Source: Vespa crabro
Lineage: Eukaryota > Arthropoda > Insecta > Hymenoptera > Vespidae
NCBI RefSeq assembly: GCF_910589235.1
Contig: NC_060955.1
Span: 10,746,837-10,810,836, forward strand
Direction of reading: 5' to 3'
Length of the DNA: 64,000 bases
In this document: positions 36,437 to 49,412 of the stretch, in pieces
Layout of the letters: the number at the start of each line of letters is the position of its first letter
How positions within the stretch are numbered: position 1 is the stretch's first letter
The notes under the pieces: model-generated
What the model was told of the DNA's origin: nothing
Seen by the model: the letters and a program-made list of their open reading frames with translations, nothing else
Databases searched by the model: none
Translations under genes and position numbers: made by a program

Positions 36437-38833
36437 CAAACTGTGGCTCAAGTATTACTAAAGATTTCACGAAATTAACTTCGCGTATAGCGAAATTCGC
36501 GTATATCGATTAAGATTTTCGATAAAAATCATATGAAAACGCCTATTTAAACATAGCAAAACCGTTATATTCTTGTTATATTCTTGTTATATTCTTTATT
36601 CTGCATCGATAGAATATAAAATCAATGAAATTGAACGAGATATCTACTTTTCGTTTTTCGACGATACGCGTATATGAGCGAAAAATCTCATATACGAACG
36701 AAACAATGTTAAAACTTCGATTCCAATATAAAATAGATGTTTGATCTTATGAAATGCAATGTTCTGCATCGATTGGTAACATTTTTCAAACTGTGGCGCA
36801 ACTATTACTAAAGATTTCACGAAATTAACTTCGCGTATAGCGAAATTCGCGTATGTCGGTTAAGTTTTTCGATAAAAATCATATGAAAACGCCTATTTAA
36901 ACATAGTAAAAACGTTATTTTCTTGTTATATTCTTTATTCTTCATCGATAGAATATAAAATCAATGAAATTGAACGAGATATCAACTTTTCGTTTTTCGA
37001 CGATACGCGTATATGAGCGAAAAATCGTATATACGAACGAAACAATGTTAAAACTTCGATTCCAATATAAAATAGATGTTTGATCTTTTGAAATGCAATG
37101 TTCTGCAACGATTGGTAACTTTTTTCAAACTGTGGCGCAACTATTACTAAAGATATCACGAAATTAACTTCGCGTATAGCGAAATACGCTTATGTCGATT
37201 AAGTTTTTCGATAAAAATCATATGAAATCGCCTATTTAAACATAGCAAACACGTTATATTCTTGTTATATTCTTTATTCTGCATCGATAGAATATAAAAT
37301 CAATGAAATTGAACGAGATTTCAACTTTTCGTTTTTCGACGATACGCGTATATGAGCGAAAAATCGTATATGCGATGCGAAACAATGTTAAAACTTAGAT
37401 TCCAATATAAAATAGATGTTTGATCTTATGAAATGCAATGTTCTGCATCGATTGGTAACATTTCTCAAACTGTGGCTCAAGTATTACTAAAGATTTCACA
37501 AATTTAACTTCGCATATAGCGAAATTCGCGTATGTCGATTACGTTTTTCGATAAAAATCATATGAAAACGACTATTTATACATAGCAAAAACGTTATTTT
37601 CTTGTTATATTCTTTATTCTTCATCGATAGAATATAAAATCAATGAAATTGAACGAGATATCAACTTTTCGTTTTTCGACGATACGCGTATATGAGCGAA
37701 AAATCGTATATACGAACGAAACAATGTTAAAACTTCGATTCCAATATAAAATAGATGTTTGATCTTATGAAATGCAATGTTCTGCATCGATTGGTAACAA
37801 TTTTCAAACTGTGGCGCAACTATTACTAAAGATTTCACGAAATTAACTTCGCGTATAGCGAAATTCGCGTATGTCGATTAAGTTTTTCGATAAAAATCAT
37901 ATGAAAACGCCTATTTAAACATAGCAAACACGTTATATTCTTGTTATATTCTTGTTATATTCTTTATTCTGCATCGATAGAATATAAAATCAATGAAATT
38001 GAACGAGATATCTACTTTTCGTTTTTCGACGATACGCGTATATGAGCGAAAAATCTCATATACGAACGAAACAATGTTAAAACTTCGATTCCAATATAAA
38101 ATAGATGTTTGATCTTATGAAATGCAATGTTCTGCATCGATTGGTAACATTTTTCAAACTGTGGCGCAACTATTACTAAAGATTTCACGAAATTAACTTC
38201 GCGTATAGCGAAATTCGCGTATGTCGGTTAAGTTTTTCGATAAAAATCATATGAAAACGCCTACTTAAACATAGCAAACACGTTATATTCTTGTTATATT
38301 CTTTATTCTGCATCGATAGAATATAAAATCAATGAAATTGAACGAGATTTCAACTTTTCGTTTTTCGACGATACGCGTATATGAGCGAAAAATCGTATAT
38401 ACGATGCGAAACAATGTTAAAACTTTGATTCCAATATAAAATAGATGTTTGATCTTATGAAATGCAATGTTCTGCATCGATTGGTATCATTTTTCAAACT
38501 GTGGCTCAAGTATTACTAAAGATTTCACGAAATTAACTTCGCGTATAGCGAAATTCGCGTATGCCGATTACGTTTTTCGATAAAAATCATATGAAAACGC
38601 CTATTTAAACATATTAAAAACGTTATTTTCTTGTTATATTCTTTATTCTTCATCGATAGAATATAAAATCAATGAAATTGAACGAGATATCAACTTTTCG
38701 TTTTTCGACGATACGCGTATATGAGCGAAAAATCGTATATACGAACGAAACAATGTTAAAACTTCGATTCCAATATAAAATAGATGTTTGATCTTATGAA
38801 ATGCAATGTTCTGCATCGATTGGTAACATTTTT
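36437..38833. repeat. Satellite units with two 350-bp units
   Basis: Unit 36437 is 350 bp and unit 37805 is another 350-bp type, followed by the CTACTTAAAC B unit (38155), the GCCGATTACG A1 unit (38495) and the CGAAATACGCG unit (38834): the recurring four-unit module. Unit 36787 carries the private marks GATCTTTTG, CTGCAACGATTGG and GATATCACG. CTGCAACGATTGG appears again near 41541, in the unit at 41222. Confidence 0.75.
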
Positions 38834-41800
38834 CAAACTGTGGCGCAACTATTACTAAAGATTTCACGAAATTAACTTCGCGTATAGCGAAATACGCGTA
38901 TGTCGATTAAGTTTTTCCATAAAAATCATATGAAAACGCCTATTTAAACATAGCAAACACGTTATATTCTTGTTATATTCATTATTCTGCATCGATAGAA
39001 TATAAAATCAATGAAATTGAACGAGATTTCAACTTTTCGTTTTTCGACGATACGCGTATATGAGCGAAAAATCGTATATGCGATGCCAAACAATGTTAAA
39101 ACTTAGATTCCAATATAAAATAGATGTTTGATCTTATGAAATGCAATGTTCTGCATCGATTGGTAACATTTCTCAAACTGTGGCTCAAGTATTACTAAAG
39201 ATTTCACAAATTTAACTTCGCATATAGCGAAATTCGCGTATGTCGATTACGTTTTTCGATAAAAATCATATGAAAACGACTATTTATACATAGCAAAAAC
39301 GTTATTTTCTTGTTATATTCTTTATTTTTCATCGATAGAATATAAAATCAATGAAATTGAACGAGATATCAACTTTTCGTTTTTCGACGATACGCGTATA
39401 TGAGCGAAAAATCGTATATACGAACGAAACAATGTTAAAACATCGATTCCAATATAAAATAGATGTTTGATCTTATGAAATGCAATGTTCTGCATCGATT
39501 GGTAACATTTTTCAAACTGTGGCGCAACTATTACTAAAGATTTCACGAAATTAACTTCGCGTATAGCGAAATTCGCGTATGCCGATTACGTTTTTCGATA
39601 AAAATCATATGAAAACGCCTATTTAAACATAGTAAAAACGTTATATTCTTGTTATATTCTTTATTCTGCATCGATAGAATATAAAATCAATGAAATTGAA
39701 AGAGATATCTACTTTTCGTTTTTCGACGATTCGCGTATATGAGCGAAAAATCTCATATACAAACGAAACAATGTTAAAACTTCGATTCCAATATAAAATA
39801 GATGTTTGATCTTATGAAATGCAATGTTCTGCATCGATTGGTAACATTTTTCAAACTGTGGCGCAACTATTACTAAAGATTTCACGAAATTAACTTCGCG
39901 TATAGCGAAATTCGCGTATGTCGGTTAAGTTTTTCGATAAAAATCATATGAAAACGCCTATTTAAACATAGCAAACACGTTATATTCTTGTTATATTCTT
40001 TATTCTGCATCGATAGAATATAAAATCAATGAAATTGAACGAGATTTCAACTTTTCGTTTTTCGACGATGCGCGTATATGAGCGAAAAATCGTATATACG
40101 ATGCGAAACAATGTTAAAACTTTGATTCCAATATAAAATAGATGTTTGATCTTATGAAATGCAATGTTCTGCATCGACTGGTATCATTTTTCAAACTGTG
40201 GCTCAAGTATTACTAAAGATTTCACGAAATTAACTTCGCGTATAGCGAAATTCGCGTATGTCGATTAAGTTTTTCGATAAAAATCATATGAAAACGCCTA
40301 TTTAAACATAGCAAACACTTTATATTCTTGTTATATTCTTTATTCTGCATCGATAGAATATAAAATCAATGAAATTGAACGAGATTTCAACTTTTCGTTT
40401 TTCGACGATACGCGTATATGAGAGAAAAATCGTATATACGATGCGAAACAATGTTAAAACTTTGATTCCAATATAAAATAGATGTTTGATCTTATGAAAT
40501 GCAATGTTCTGGATCGATTGGTAACATTTTTCAAACTGTGGCGCAAGTATTACTAAAGATTTCACGAAATTAACTTCGCGTATAGCGAAATTCGCGTATA
40601 TCGATTAAGTTTTTCGATAGAAATCATATGAAAACGCCTATTTAAACATAGCAAACACGTTATATTCTTGTTATATTCTTGTTATATTCTTTATTCTGCA
40701 TCGATAGAATATAAAATCAATGAAATTGAACGAGATATCTACTTTTCGTTTTTCGACGATACGCGTATATGAGCGAAAAATCTCATATACGAACGAAACA
40801 ATGTTAAAACTTCGATTCCAATATAAAATAGATGTTTGATCTTATGAAATGCAATGTTCTGCATCGATTGGTAACATTTTTCAAACTGTGGCGCAACTAT
40901 TACTAAAGATTTCACGAAATTAACTTCGCGTATAGCGAAATTCGCGTATGTCGGTTAAGTTTTTCGATAAAAATCATATGAAAACGCCTACTTAAACATA
41001 GCAAACACGTTATATTCTTGTTATATTCTTTATTCTGCATCGATAGAATATAAAATCAATGAAATTGAACGAGATTTCAACTTTTCGTTTTTCGACGATA
41101 CGAGTATATGAGCGAAAAATCGTATATACGATGCGAAACAATGTTAAAACTTTGATTCCAATATAAAATAGATGTTTGATCTTATGAAATGCAATGTTCT
41201 GCATCGATTGGTATCATTTTTCAAACTGTGGCTCAAGTATTACTAAAGATTTCACGAAATTAACTTCGCGTATAGCGAAATTCGCGTATGCCGATTACGT
41301 TTTTCGATAAAAATCATATGAAAACGCCTATTTAAACATAGTAAAAACGTTATTTTCTTGTTATATTCTTTATTCTTCATCGATAGAATATAAAATCAAT
41401 GAAATTGAACGAGATATCAACTTTTAGTTTTTCGACGATACGCGTATATGAGCGAAAAATCGTATATACGAACGAAACAATGTTAAAACTTCGATTCCAA
41501 TATAAAATAGATGTTTGATCTTATGAAATGCAATGTTCTGCAACGATTGGTAACTTTTTTCAAACTGTGGCGCAACTATTACTAAAGATTTCACGAAATT
41601 AACTTCGCGTATAGCGAAATACGCGTATGTCGATTAAGTTTTTCGATAAAAATCATATGAAAACGCCTATTTAAACATAGCAAACACGTTATATTCTTGT
41701 TATATTCTTTATTCTGCATCGATAGAATATAAAATCAATGAAATTGAACGAGATTTCAACTTTTCGTTTTTCGACGATACGCGTATATGAGCGAAAAATC

Positions 41801-42239
41801 GTATATGCGATGCGAAACAATGTTAAAACTTAGATTCCAATATAAAATAGATGTTTGATCTTATGAAATGCAATGTTCTGCATCGATTGGTAACATTTCT
41901 CAAACTGTGGCTCAAGTATTACTAAAGATTTCACAAATTTAACTTCGCATATAGCGAAATTCGCGTATATCGATTACGTTTTTCGATAAAAATCATATGA
42001 AAACGACTATTTATACATAGCAAAAACGTTATTTTCTTGTTATATTCTTTATTCTTCATCGATAGAATATAAAATCAATGAAATTGAACGAGATATCAAC
42101 TTTTCGTTTTTCGACGATACGCGTATATGAGCGAAAAATCGTATATACGAACGAAACAATGTTAAAACTTCGATTCCAATATAAAATAGATGTTTGATCT
42201 TATGAAATGCAATGTTCTGCATCGATTGGTAACATTTTT
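38834..42239. repeat. 10-mer higher-order repeat, copy 1 (3,406 bp)
   Basis: Units 38834, 39174, 39513 and 39852 match 42240, 42580, 42919 and 43258 at an offset of 3,406 bp. They share TTTTTCCATAAAA, GATGCCAAAC, a D unit, and CTCATATACAAACG near 39755/43161. Units 40532, 40882 and 41222 match 43598, 43948 and 44288 at 3,066 bp instead, sharing TTTCGATAGAAATC near 40615/43681 and GATACGAGTATATG near 41097/44163. The 340-bp change marks loss of one unit in the second copy. Confidence 0.82.
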
Positions 42240-43597
42240 CAAACTGTGGCGCAACTATTACTAAAGATTTCACGAAATTAACTTCGCGTATAGCGAAATA
42301 CGCGTATGTCGATTAAGTTTTTCCATAAAAATCATATAAAAACGCCTATTTAAACATAGCAAACACGTTATATTCTTGTTATATTCTTTATTCTGCATCG
42401 ATAGAATATAAAATCAATGAAATTGAACGAGATTTCAACTTTTCGTTTTTCGACGATACGCGTATATGAGCGAAAAATCGTATATGCGATGCCAAACAAT
42501 GTTAAAACTTAGATTCCAATATAAAATAGATGTTTGATCTTATGAAATGCAATGTTCTGCATCGATTGGTAACATTTCTCAAACTGTGGCTCAAGTATTA
42601 CTAAAGATTTCACAAATTTAACTTCGCATATAGCGAAATTCGCGTATGTCGATTACGTTTTTCGATAAAAATCATATGAAAACGACTATTCATAAATAGC
42701 AAAAACGTTATTTTCTTGTTATATTCTTTATTCTTCATCGATAGAATATAAAATCAATGAAATTGAACGAGATATCAACTTTTCGTTTTTCGACGATACG
42801 CGTATATGAGCGAAAAATCGTATATACGAACGAAACAATGTTAAAACTTCGATTCCAATATAAAATAGATGTTTGATCTTATGAAATGCAATGTTCTGCA
42901 TCGATTGGTAACATTTTTCAAACTGTGGCGCAACTATTACTAAAGATTTCACGAAATTAACTTCGCGTATAGCGAAATTCGCGTATGCCGATTACGTTTT
43001 TCGATAAAAATCATATGAAAACGCCTATTTAAACATAGTAAAAACGTTATATTCTTGTTATATTCTTTATTCTGCATCGATAGAATATAAAATCAATGAA
43101 ATTGAACGAGATATCTACTTTTCGTTTTTCGACGATTCGCGTATATGAGCGAAAAATCTCATATACAAACGAAACAATGTTATAACTTCGATTCCAATAT
43201 AAAATAGATGTTTGATCTTATGAAATGCAATGTTCTGCATCGATTGGTAACATTTTTCAAACTGTGGCGCAACTATTACTAAAGATTTCACGAAATTAAC
43301 TTCGCGTATAGCGAAATTCGCGTATGTCGGTTAAGTTTTTCGATAAAAATCATATGAAAACGCCTATTTAAACATAGCAAACACGTTATATTCTTGTTAT
43401 ATTCTTTATTCTGAATCGATAGAATATAAAATCAATGAAATTGAACGAGATTTCAACTTTTCGTTTTTCGACGATACGCGTATATGAGCGAAAAATCGTA
43501 TATACGATGCGAAACAATGTTAAAACTTTGATTCCAATATAAAATAGATGTTTGATCTTATGAAATGCAATGTTCTGGATCGATTGGTAACATTTTT
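42240..43597. repeat. 10-mer copy 2, ending in a chimeric unit
   Basis: Four units (42240, 42580, 42919, 43258) repeat 38834-40191. The D unit at 42580 carries GACTATTCATAAATAG, a private degradation of GACTATTTATACATAG, and is the last D unit in the window. The unit at 43258 starts like 39852 (GTCGGTTAAG, CACGTTATATTC, TATGAGCG) and ends like 40192 (CTGGATCGATTGG, then GCGCAAGTATTACT at the next unit start). Confidence 0.82.
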
Positions 43598-44966
43598 CAA
43601 ACTGTGGCGCAAGTATTACTAAAGATTTCACGAAATTAACTTCGCGTATAGCGAAATTCGCGTATATCGATTAAGTTTTTCGATAGAAATCATATGAAAA
43701 CGCCTATTTAAACATAGCAAACACGTTATATTCTTGTTATATTCTTGTTATATTCTTTATTCTGCATCGATAGAATATAAAATCAATGAAATTGAACGAG
43801 ATATCTACTTTTCGTTTTTCGACGATACGCGTATATGAGCGAAAAATCTCATATACGAACGAAACAATGTTAAAACTTCGATTCCAATATAAAATAGATG
43901 TTTGATCTTATGAAATGCAATGTTCTGCATCGATTGGTAACATTTTTCAAACTGTGGCGCAACTATTACTAAAGATTTCACGAAATTAACTTCGCGTATA
44001 GCGAAATTCGCGTATGTCGGTTAAGTTTTTCGATAAAAATCATATGAAAACGCCTACTTAAACATAGCAAACACGTTATATTCTTGTTATATTCTTTATT
44101 CTGCATCGATAGAATATAAAATCAATGAAATTGAACGAGATTTCAACTTTTCGTTTTTCGACGATACGAGTATATGAGCGAAAAATCGTATATAAGATGC
44201 GAAACAATGTTAAAACTTTGATTCCAATATAAAATAGATGTTTGATCTTATGAAATGCAATGTTCTGCATCGATTGGTATCATTTTTCAAACTGTGGCTC
44301 AAGTATTACTAAAGATTTCACGAAATTAACTTCGCGTATAGCGAAATTCGCGTATGCCGATTACGTTTTTCGATAAAAATCATATGAAAACGCCTATTTA
44401 AACATAGTAAAAACGCTATTTTCTTGTTATATTCTTTATTCTTCATCGATAGAATATAAAATCAATGAAATTGAACGAGATATCAACTTTTCGTTTTTCG
44501 ACGATACGCGTATATGAGCGAAAAATCGTATATACGAACGAAACAATGTTAAAACTTTGATTCCAATATAAAATAGATGTTTGATCTTATGAAATGCAAT
44601 GTTCTCCATCGATTGGTAACATTTTTCAAACTGTGGCGCAACTATTACTAAAGATTTCACGAAATTAACTTCGCGTATAGCGAAATTCGCGTATGTCGGT
44701 TAAGTTTTTCGATAAAAATCATATGAAAACGCCTACTTAAACATAGCAAACACGTTATATTCTTGTTATATTCTTTATTCTGCATCGATAGAATATAAAA
44801 TCAATGAAATTGAACGAGATTTCAACTTTTCGTTTTTCGACGATACGAGTATATGAGCGAAAAATCGTATATAAGATGCGAAACAATGTTAAAACTTTGA
44901 TTCCAATATAAAATAGATGTTTGATCTTATGAAATGCAATGTTCTGCATCGATTGGTATCATTTTT
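43258..44966. repeat. 5-mer higher-order repeat, copy 1 (1,709 bp)
   Basis: Units of 340, 350, 340, 339 and 340 bp starting at 43258, 43598, 43948, 44288 and 44627 are repeated with identical lengths 1,709 bp on. Shared marks are TGAATCGATAG or its derivative, CTGGATCG, TTTCGATAGAAATC, GATACGAGTATATG with TATAAGATGCG, and AACGCTATTTTC. The first unit is also the chimeric unit ending the previous block, so the chimera existed before this amplification. Confidence 0.88.
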
Positions 44967-46675
44967 CAAACTGTGGCTCAAGTATTACTAAAGATTTCAC
45001 GAAATTAACTTCGCGTATAGCGAAATTCGCGTATGTCGGTTAAGTTTTTCGATAAAAATCATATGAAAACGCCTATTTAAACATAGCAAACACGTTATAT
45101 TCTTGTTATATTCTTTATTCGGAATCGATAGAATATAAAATCAATGAAATTGAACGAGATTTCAACTTTTCGTTTTTCGACGATACGCGTATATGAGCGA
45201 AAAATCGTATATACGATGCGAAACAATGTTAAAACTTTGATTCCAATATAAAATAGATGTTTGATCTTATGAAATGCAATGTTCTGGATCGATTGGTAAC
45301 ATTTTTCAAACTGTGGCGCAAGTATTACTAAAGATTTCACGAAATTAACTTCGCGTATAGCGAAATTCGCGTATATCGATTAAGTTTTTCGATAGAAATC
45401 ATATGAAAACGCCTATTTAAACATAGCAAACACGTTATATTCTTGTTATATTCTTGTTATATTCTTTATTCTGCATCGATAGAATATAAAATCAATGAAA
45501 TTGAACGAGATATCTACTTTTCGTTTTTCGACGATACGCGTATATGAGCGAAAAATCTCATATACGAACGAAACAATGTTAAAACTTCGATTCCAATATA
45601 AAATAGATGTTTGATCTTATGAAATGCAATGTTCTGCATCGATTGGTAACATTTTTCAAACTGTGGCGCAACTATTACTAAAGATTTCACGAAATTAACT
45701 TCGCGTATAGCGAAATTCGCGTATGTCGGTTAAGTTTTTCGATAAAAATCATATGAAAACGCCTACTTAAACATAGCAAACACGTTATATTCTTGTTATA
45801 TTCTTTATTCTGCATCGATAGAATATAAAATCAATGAAATTGAACGAGATTTCAACTTTTCGTTTTTCGACGATACGAGTATATGAGCGAAAAATCGTAT
45901 ATAAGATGCGAAACAATGTTAAAACTTTGATTCCAATATAAAATAGATGTTTGATCTTATGAAATGCAATGTTCTGCATCGATTGGTATCATTTTTCAAA
46001 CTGTGGCTCAAGTATTACTAAAGATTTCACGAAATTAACTTCGCGTATAGCGAAATTCGCGTATGCCGATTACGTTTTTCGATAAAAATCATATGAAAAC
46101 GCCTATTTAAACATAGTAAAAACGCTATTTTCTTGTTATATTCTTTATTCTTCATCGATAGAATATAAAATCAATGAAATTGAACGAGATATCAACTTTT
46201 CGTTTTTCGACGATACGCGTATATGAGCGAAAAATCGTATATACGAACGAAACAATGTTAAAACTTCGATTCCAATATAAAATAGATGTTTGATCTTATG
46301 AAATGCAATGTTCTACATCGATTGGTAACATTTTTCAAACTGTGGCGCAACTATTACTAAAGATTTCACGAAATTAACTTCGCGTATAGCGAAATTCGCG
46401 TATGTCGGTTAAGTTTTTCGATAAAAATCATATGAAAACGCCTACTTAAACATAGCAAACACGTTATATTCTTGTTATATTCTTTATTCTGCATCGATAG
46501 AATATAAAATCAATGAAATTGAACGAGATTTCAACTTTTCGTTTTTCGACGATACGAGTATATGAGCGAAAAATCGTATATAAGATGCGAAACAATGTTA
46601 AAACTTTGATTCCAATATAAAATAGATGTTTGATCTTATGAAATGCAATGTTCTGCATCGATTGGTATCATTTTT
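44967..46675. repeat. 5-mer higher-order repeat, copy 2 (1,709 bp)
   Basis: This repeats 43258-44966. Differences include TTCGGAATCG near 45119 (TTCTGAATCG in copy 1), CTTCGATTCC near 46264 where copy 1 has CTTTGATTCC near 44556, and TTCTACATCG near 46313 where copy 1 has TTCTCCATCG near 44603. Confidence 0.87.
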
Positions 46676-47354
46676 CAAACTGTGGCTCAAGTATTACTAA
46701 AGATTTCACGAAATTAACTTCGCGTATAGCGAAATTCGCGTATGTCGGTTAAGTTTTTCGATAAAAATCATATGAAAACGCCTACTTAAACATAGCAAAC
46801 ACGTTATATTCTTGTTATATTCTTTATTCTGCATCGATAGAATATAAAATCAATGAAATTGAACGAGATTTCAACTTTTCGTTTTTCGACGATACGAGTA
46901 TATGAGCGAAAAATCGTATATAAGATGCGAAACAATGTTAAAACTTTGATTCCAATATAAAATAGATGTTTGATCTTATGAAATGCAATGTTCTGCATCG
47001 ATTGGTATCATTTTTCAAACTGTGGCTCAAGTATTACTAAAGATTTCACGAAATTAACTTCGCGTATAGCGAAATTCGCGTATGCCGATTACGTTTTTCG
47101 ATAAAAATCATATGAAAACGCCTATTTAAACATAGTAAAAACGCTATTTTCTTGTTATATTCTTTATTCTTCATCGATAGAATATAAAATCAATGAAATT
47201 GAACGAGATATCAACTTTTCGTTTTTCGACGATACGCGTATATGAGCGAAAAATCGTATATACGAACGAAACAATGTTAAAACTTCGATTCCAATATAAA
47301 ATAGATGTTTGATCTTATGAAATGCAATGTTCTACATCGATTGGTAACATTTTT
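46676..47354. repeat. Extra B/A1 dimer (679 bp) of the 44-47 kb family
   Basis: Unit 46676 (GATACGAGTATATG, TATAAGATGCG) and unit 47016 (A1, GCCGATTACG, AACGCTATTTTC, TTCTACATCG) repeat units 46336 and 45997 respectively, so this is local amplification of the same types. The unit at 46676 looks near-identical to that at 46336. Confidence 0.8.
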
Positions 47355-48383
47355 CAAACTGTGGCGCAACTATTACTAAAGATTTCACGAAATTAACTTC
47401 GCGTATAGCGAAATTCGCGTATGTCGGTTAAGTTTTTCGATAAAAATCATTTGAAAACGCCTACTTAAACATAGCAAACACGTTATATTCTTGTTATATT
47501 CTTTATTCTGCATCGATAGAATATAAAATCAATGAAATTGAACGAGATTTCAACTTTTCGTTTTTCGACGATACGCGTATATGAGCGAAAAATCGTATAT
47601 ACGATGCGAAACAATGTTAAAACTTTGATTCCAATATAAAATAGATGTTTGATCTTATGAAATGCAATGTTCTGAATCGATTGGTAACATTTTTCAAACT
47701 GTGGCGCAAGTATTACTAAAGATTTCACGAAATTAACTTCGCGTATAGCGAAATTCGCGTATGTCGATTAAGTTTTTCGATAAAAATCATATGAAAACGC
47801 CTATTTAAACATAGCAAACACGTTATATTCTTGTTATATTCTTTATTCTGCATCGATAGAATATAAAATCAATGAAATTGAACGAGATATCTACTTTTCG
47901 TTTTTCGACGATACGCGTATATGAGCGAAAAATCTCATATACGAACGAAACAATGTTAAACCTTCGATTCCAATTTAAAATAGATGTTTGATCTTATGAA
48001 ATGCAATGTTCTGCATCGATTGGTAACATTTTTCAAACTGTGGCGCAACTATTACTAAAGATTTCACGAAATTAACTTCGCGTATAGCGAAATTCGCGTA
48101 TGTCGGTTAAGTTTTTCGATAAAAATCATATGAAAACGCCTATTTAAACATAGCAAACCCGTTATATTCTTGTTATATTCTTGTTATATTCTTTATTCTG
48201 CATCGATAGAATATAAAATCAATGAAATTGAACGAGATATCTACTTTTCGTTTTTCGACGATACGCGTATATGAGCGAAAAATCTCATATACGAACGAAA
48301 CAATGTTAAAACTTCGATTCCAATATAAAATAGATGTTTGATCTTATGAAATGCAATGTTCTACATCGATTGGTAACATTTTT
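47355..48383. repeat. 3-mer higher-order repeat, copy 1 (1,029 bp)
   Basis: Units of 340, 339 and 350 bp (47355, 47695, 48034) are repeated 1,029 bp on. Shared marks are ATCATTTGAAAACG near 47447/48476, CTGAATCGATTGG near 47673/48702, TAAACCTTCGATTCC with AATTTAAAATAG near 47957/48986, and CAAACCCGTTATATTC near 48155/49184. Confidence 0.88.
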
Positions 48384-49412
48384 CAAACTGTGGCGCAACT
48401 ATTACTAAAGATTTCACGAAATTAACTTCGCGTATAGCGAAATTCGCGTATGTCGGTTAAGTTTTTCGATAAAAATCATTTGAAAACGCCTACTTAAACA
48501 TAGCAAACACGTTATATTCTTGTTATATTCTTTATTCTGCATCGATAGAATATAAAATCAATGAAATTGAACGAGATTTCAACTTTTCGTTTTTCGACGA
48601 TACGCGTATATGAGCGAAAAATCGTATATACGATGCGAAACAATGTTAAAACTTTGATTCCAATATAAAATAGATGTTTGATCTTATGAAATGCAATGTT
48701 CTGAATCGATTGGTAACATTTTTCAAACTGTGGCGCAAGTATTACTAAAGATTTCACGAAATTAACTTCGCGTATAGCGAAATTCGCGTATGTCGATTAA
48801 GTTTTTCGATAAAAATCATATGAAAACGCCTATTTAAACATAGCAAACACGTTATATTCTTGTTATATTCTTTATTCTGCATCGATAGAATATAAAATCA
48901 ATGAAATTGAACGAGATATCTACTTTTCGTTTTTCGACGATACGCGTATATGAGCGAAAAATCTCATATACGAACGAAACAATGTTAAACCTTCGATTCC
49001 AATTTAAAATAGATGTTTGATCTTATGAAATGCAATGTTCTGCATCGATTGGTAACATTTTTCAAACTGTGGCGCAACTATTACTAAAGATTTCACGAAA
49101 TTAACTTCGCGTATAGCGAAATTCGCGTATGTCGGTTAAGTTTTTCGATAAAAATCATATGAAAACGCCTATTTAAACATAGCAAACCCGTTATATTCTT
49201 GTTATATTCTTGTTATATTCTTTATTCTGCATCGATAGAATATAAAATCAATGAAATTGAACGAGATATCTACTTTTCGTTTTTCGACGATACGCGTATA
49301 TGAGCGAAAAATCTCATATACGAACGAAACAATGTTAAAACTTCGATTCCAATATAAAATAGATGTTTGATCTTATGAAATGCAATGTTCTGCATCGATT
49401 GGTAACATTTTT
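48384..49412. repeat. 3-mer higher-order repeat, copy 2 (1,029 bp)
   Basis: This repeats 47355-48383. The third unit ends with TTCTGCATCG where copy 1 has TTCTACATCG, and the next unit begins with the only CAAACTATGG in the window (49,413). A diverged further relative of the first two units lies at 50415-51093 (CTGAATCG; TAAACCTTCAATTCC near 51017). Confidence 0.87.
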
